In this document: one piece after another, positions 5,752 through 8,047 of the stretch
How positions within the stretch are numbered: the first letter of the stretch is position 1
Layout: each line of letters begins with the position of its first letter
From: UBA509 sp038729325
Lineage (GTDB): Archaea; Thermoplasmatota; Thermoplasmata; Thermoplasmatales; Thermoplasmataceae
Direction of reading: 5' to 3'
Length of the DNA stretch: 8,047 nucleotides
Assembly (NCBI GenBank): GCA_038729325.1
Contig: JAVYSG010000056.1
Location: 1 to 8,047, forward strand
Notes under the pieces: model-generated
Databases searched by the model: none
What the model was told of the DNA's origin: nothing
What the model saw: only the letters and a program-made list of their open reading frames with translations
Position numbers and translations under genes: made by a program

Positions 5752-7202
5752 GATTTCACCTCCTCGCTGAACTTCATTCTGGCACTTCTTGCGAATTCTG
5801 CCATTCCAGTCCCAAGGCCGCACAGGCTTCCTGCAGCAAGAGATTCTATGTCTCTTTCGAACCTTATATAATCAGGACTTTCCCCGGATTCCCTCCGGAA
5901 CATGCGGCTGAGTTCAGCTGTTCCGAGCCGACATGGTGTGCATTTTCCGCAGGATTCGTCGGCAGCAAATGTTGCAACGTGTTCTATAAGATCACATATG
6001 CCTGTAGATTCGTTGAAAGCGATTATTCCGCCATGGCCCAGTGACGCTCCGGCCTTCCTTATCTCTTCATAGTCTAGTTTTGTTCTGAATTCGTCCGGTA
6101 CCATTATTCCTGATAGGGGGCCACCAAGCATTACCCCCTTGATGGATCCGTTTTTCATACCTCCACCTATGTCGTAGAATATGGTGTCCAGAGGGGTTCC
6201 GAACTCCACCTCATATATCCCGGGATTCACAAAGAGTGAGTTAAGTGATAGAAGCTTTGTCCCTCTGCTTTTTCCGTATCCGAGCTCACCGTAAGCCTCA
6301 TGGCCATTCCTTATTATCCATGGAATATTTGCCAGTGTCTCGACGTTGTTTATAACTGTCGGGTTTCCAAACAGTCCCTTCTCAGTGGGATAGGGTGGCC
6401 TTATGGAGACTTCCGGCCTCATACCCTCAATAGATCTCATAAGGGCAGTCTCTTCTCCGCATATGTAGCTGCCTTTTCCCTGTACAACTGAAAGATTGAA
6501 CTGGAAGCCTGAGCCCATAATCTCTCTGCCCAGAAATCCGGCAGATTCCATTTCCCTGGCGGCATTCAAAAATTTTTTGATGGCCTCGGGATACTCTGCC
6601 CTAATGTACGCATATCCGGTTGATGCACCCACTGCATAACCGCAAATTATCATTGATTCAATCAAAGCATACGGATTGTACTCCATGAGGAACCTGTCAA
6701 TGTATGATCCAGGGTCTCCTTCATCCCCGTTCATCACCACATATTTTGCTTTGGCCTTCTCATTTGCCACCGATCTCCACTTTAATCCTGTTGGGAAACC
6801 AGCTCCTCCTCTGCCCCGCAATCCCGATTTCTCTACCTCACTGATGACTGAATCCCGGCTCATAGATAACGCTGCTTTCAGGGCAGACATTCCGGTTTCC
6901 TGCATGTACCGGTCAAGAGATTCATATATGTGTCCCATGAGGGGTTCCACCAGTACAGATTTCCTTGAGAAATTGGCTATCCTGGGAATATTATTGTCCT
7001 CGGAAGACGCAGGAGCAGTGAAGCACTTCCCGAGGCAGTATATTCTCCTGTGCCCTCTGCCCTGATCCTGAAGTGAGATACCCATGGAGTTACCTGCAAC
7101 AAAACATGCTGTTCCGGAGCATCTCGTTTTCTCTGGAAGGCCGTTATTGAGCGTGTAGAATGATTTCATCTCTTCGTCTGATCTGGTCCCTGCGCGTAAC
7201 AT
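5739..7202 (-). CDS. NuoF-like NAD(P)H/FMN/4Fe-4S subunit of formate dehydrogenase with fused mini-NuoE 2Fe-2S module
   Basis: This 487-residue protein is the diaphorase partner of the downstream formate dehydrogenase, exchanging electrons between Fe-S clusters, FMN and NAD(P). The NuoF core shows the nucleotide-binding loop GLRGRGGAGFPTGLKW (127-142), the FMN region NGDEGDPGSYIDR (158-170), YICGEETALMRSIEG (246-260), and GLFGNPTVINNVETLAN (276-292). A C-terminal 4Fe-4S motif follows, ESCGKCTPCR (C418, C421, C424) with C461 in SLCGLG. Residues 24-65 hold RCSGTAC (C28, C33) and YCLGKC (C56, C60), the cysteine pattern of a NuoE thioredoxin-like 2Fe-2S domain but much shorter than usual. The NuoE-NuoF order recalls HndC, HoxF and FDH beta proteins. 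The ATG at 7202 sits 27 bases after a TATA-like element; an alternative ATG at 7169 (residue 12) would keep every motif. It is first in a two-gene operon, overlapping fdhA by 13 bp. The pyridine-nucleotide preference cannot be told. Confidence 0.9.
   Translation of the reverse strand: MLRAGTRSDEEMKSFYTLNNGLPEKTRCSGTACFVAGNSMGISLQDQGRGHRRIYCLGKCFTAPASSEDNNIPRIANFSRKSVLVEPLMGHIYESLDRYMQETGMSALKAALSMSRDSVISEVEKSGLRGRGGAGFPTGLKWRSVANEKAKAKYVVMNGDEGDPGSYIDRFLMEYNPYALIESMIICGYAVGASTGYAYIRAEYPEAIKKFLNAAREMESAGFLGREIMGSGFQFNLSVVQGKGSYICGEETALMRSIEGMRPEVSIRPPYPTEKGLFGNPTVINNVETLANIPWIIRNGHEAYGELGYGKSRGTKLLSLNSLFVNPGIYEVEFGTPLDTIFYDIGGGMKNGSIKGVMLGGPLSGIMVPDEFRTKLDYEEIRKAGASLGHGGIIAFNESTGICDLIEHVATFAADESCGKCTPCRLGTAELSRMFRRESGESPDYIRFERDIESLAAGSLCGLGTGMAEFARSARMKFSEEVKSCFT
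5756..5765 (-). promoter_or_regulatory. Strong Shine-Dalgarno site of the formate dehydrogenase alpha gene
   Basis: GAGGAGGTGA lies 4 bases before the ATG at 5751, with the AGGAGG core 7 bases from it. This matches the 3' end of 16S rRNA almost perfectly. It lies inside the last codons of the upstream flavoprotein gene and rules out the in-frame ATG at 5823. Confidence 0.85.
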
Positions 7203-7224
7203 CTATATAAATGCAAAGATTGTT

Positions 7225-7233
7225 ACTTAAAGA
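7225..7233 (-). promoter_or_regulatory. Putative TATA promoter of the formate dehydrogenase operon
   Basis: On the minus strand TCTTTAAGT is centred about 27 bases before the ATG at 7202, the spacing expected for a leaderless archaeal mRNA. A second AT-rich element, TTTATATAG, ends one base before that ATG. If it is the real TATA box, transcription would start inside the assumed coding region and the ATG at 7169 would be the true start. Confidence 0.45.
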
Positions 7234-7300
7234 GATAACTTAACATTTAAGGGTATTCTGTCTTTAGGTAAAGAAACTGACTGCTGCGGTCTTCATCAGA

Positions 7301-7350
7301 CTCCAGGATTTCTCAGGAGGATATTTTTCATATTTTCTGCATTTTTTTCA
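7301..7350 (+). other. Possible hairpin followed by T-rich tract in the divergent intergenic region
   Basis: CTCC (7301-7304) and GGAG (7316-7319) can pair around an 11-base loop, and the plus strand then becomes T-rich from 7323 to about 7348, ending in seven T. This resembles a weak intrinsic or oligo-T terminator. However, no plus-strand gene precedes it, so it would only make sense for a short transcript starting near 7270. The stem is only 4 bp and could be chance. Confidence 0.15.
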
Positions 7351-7387
7351 AAACGAATCGTAAATTGTTAAATTATTCCATCTTTTG

Positions 7388-7402
7388 CGAAACCTAATTA
7401 CT
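7388..7402 (+). promoter_or_regulatory. Weak promoter candidate for kae1
   Basis: CGAAA, which could serve as a BRE, is followed by CCTAATTACT centred about 30 bases before the kae1 ATG. A second AT-rich candidate is TTAAATTATT (7368-7377), which would leave a leader of about 30 bases. Neither is a good consensus match. A small hairpin, CAGGAG-AAAA-TTCCTG (7403-7418, one G-U pair), lies between them and the start codon. Confidence 0.25.
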
Positions 7403-7426
7403 CAGGAGAAAATTCCTGCCGGAAAG

Positions 7427-8047
7427 ATGATTGTTCTCGGAATCGAAGGGACCGCCCACACAATAAGCTGTGGAATTGTTGATCAGAAAGAGATCCTTGC
7501 AAATTCTTCAAGAACCTATAAAAATCCCAGTGGCGGAATACACCCGAGGGAAGCCGCAATTCATCACGCTGAGCATGTTTCAACGGTCATATCCGAGGCT
7601 CTTTCCATGTCTGGCTTATCCCTGAAGGACATTGATCTTATCGCCTATTCCAGAGGGCCGGGGCTTGGCCCCTGCCTCAGGATTGCAGCTACAGCTGCAA
7701 GGACTCTTGCAATAAAATCCGGCAAGCCAATTGTTGGAGTGAACCACCCTCTGGGACATGTGGAAATCGGCCGTAAACTGACTGGATCAGAAGATCCAAT
7801 GCTGCTTTACGTTTCAGGCGGGAATACCCAGATAATTGCCCATGTCAATGGAAGATACAGGGTACTGGGGGAAACCATGGATATTGGACTCGGTAATCTG
7901 CTTGATAAAGTTGCAAGGGATATGGGGTATCCATTTCCGGGTGGACCTGCCATAGAGCGGCTTGCTCTTCACGGAGACAGGCTCCTTCCACTTCCGTATT
8001 CGGTTAAGGGTATGGACACATCATTCTCAGGGATGTACACAGCCTCA
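7427..8047 (+). CDS. kae1: Kae1 (TsaD/OSGEP family), tRNA N6-threonylcarbamoyladenosine synthesis, N-terminal part (cut by window edge)
   Basis: The first 207 residues are visible; the 3' end lies beyond the right edge. Kae1 is the catalytic subunit of the KEOPS complex, moving a threonylcarbamoyl group onto A37 of ANN-decoding tRNAs. It has the ASKHA fold. The N-terminal phosphate loop region is GIEGTAHTISCGIVD (5-19), and GGIHPREAAIHHAEH (36-50) is the archaeal/eukaryotic Kae1 signature. The metal-binding HxxxH is H107/H111 in VNHPLGHVEIG. YVSGGNTQI (128-136) and FPGGPAIE (170-177) follow as nucleotide- or substrate-binding segments. The text around YRVLGETMDIGLGN and LPYSVKGMDTSFSG closely resembles Thermoplasma Kae1 from memory. 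The ATG at 7427 gives the expected family N terminus. The gene is divergent from the formate dehydrogenase operon. Some archaea fuse Kae1 to the Bud32 kinase; that part would lie outside the window. Confidence 0.95.
   Translation, partial: MIVLGIEGTAHTISCGIVDQKEILANSSRTYKNPSGGIHPREAAIHHAEHVSTVISEALSMSGLSLKDIDLIAYSRGPGLGPCLRIAATAARTLAIKSGKPIVGVNHPLGHVEIGRKLTGSEDPMLLYVSGGNTQIIAHVNGRYRVLGETMDIGLGNLLDKVARDMGYPFPGGPAIERLALHGDRLLPLPYSVKGMDTSFSGMYTAS

Noticed and set aside
6836..6856. Box C/D-like sequence (CTGATGACTGA)
   Set aside because: It lies in the coding region of the flavoprotein gene, with C-like and D-like boxes abutting and no room for guides.
6676..7065. A 129-codon plus-strand open frame opposite the flavoprotein gene
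   Set aside because: It lies wholly antisense to conserved NuoF motifs; its composition looks like a shadow of the real gene.
7264..7331. Two tiny minus-strand frames upstream of the formate dehydrogenase operon (MKNILLRNPGV and MKTAAVSFFT) joined by a TGATG stop/start overlap
   Set aside because: They look like a leader-peptide arrangement, but the TATA element nearest the operon lies downstream of them and predicts a leaderless mRNA that would not include them. Frames this short arise easily by chance.

Overview
The window looks like a stretch of an archaeal chromosome, most probably from the order Thermoplasmatales. The visible half of Kae1 contains the runs YRVLGETMDIG and LPYSVKGMDTSFSG, which closely resemble the Thermoplasma protein as I remember it. 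Several operon-first genes have a TATA-like element about 23-27 bases before the ATG (leaderless style), whereas genes inside operons have Shine-Dalgarno sites. The genome appears to have intermediate GC. I see no mobile element, CRISPR array, tRNA or rRNA.

Layout. (1) 1-473, minus: N-terminal 157 residues of a FixC-type ETF:quinone oxidoreductase, running off the left edge. (2) 620-1285, plus: a HhH-GPD DNA glycosylase with a 4Fe-4S loop, divergent from fixC. (3) 2888-1274, minus: a translation operon of ribosomal protein S6e followed by aIF2 gamma. The 3' end of aIF2 gamma overlaps the end of the glycosylase gene tail to tail by 12 bp. (4) 7202-3082, minus: a two-gene redox operon. The first gene is a NuoF-type NAD/FMN/4Fe-4S subunit with a very short NuoE-like 2Fe-2S module fused to its N terminus. 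The second is a molybdenum/tungsten formate dehydrogenase catalytic subunit with an active-site Cys. (5) 7427-8047, plus: the first 207 residues of Kae1 (tRNA t6A synthesis), divergent from the redox operon and cut by the right edge.

How they work together. The two redox genes overlap by 13 bp and the second has a near-perfect Shine-Dalgarno site, so they should be made together and form one soluble complex. Electrons from formate oxidation at the pterin site would pass through Fe-S clusters to FMN and NAD(P)+, or run in reverse for CO2 reduction. FixC is also an electron-transfer flavoprotein, but it lies about 2.6 kb away in another transcript, so a functional link is only a guess. S6e, aIF2 gamma and Kae1 are ordinary archaeal information-processing genes.

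The most unusual features are in the redox operon. The formate dehydrogenase keeps its 2Fe-2S, two ferredoxin-type 4Fe-4S motifs and the pterin-proximal 4Fe-4S motif, but has lost the His-Cys3 4Fe-4S motif that related NuoG-like and Moorella-type FdhA proteins carry. Its partner has a miniature 2Fe-2S domain. aIF2 gamma also keeps only two of the four zinc-knuckle cysteines. I did not find a clearly new multi-gene system.
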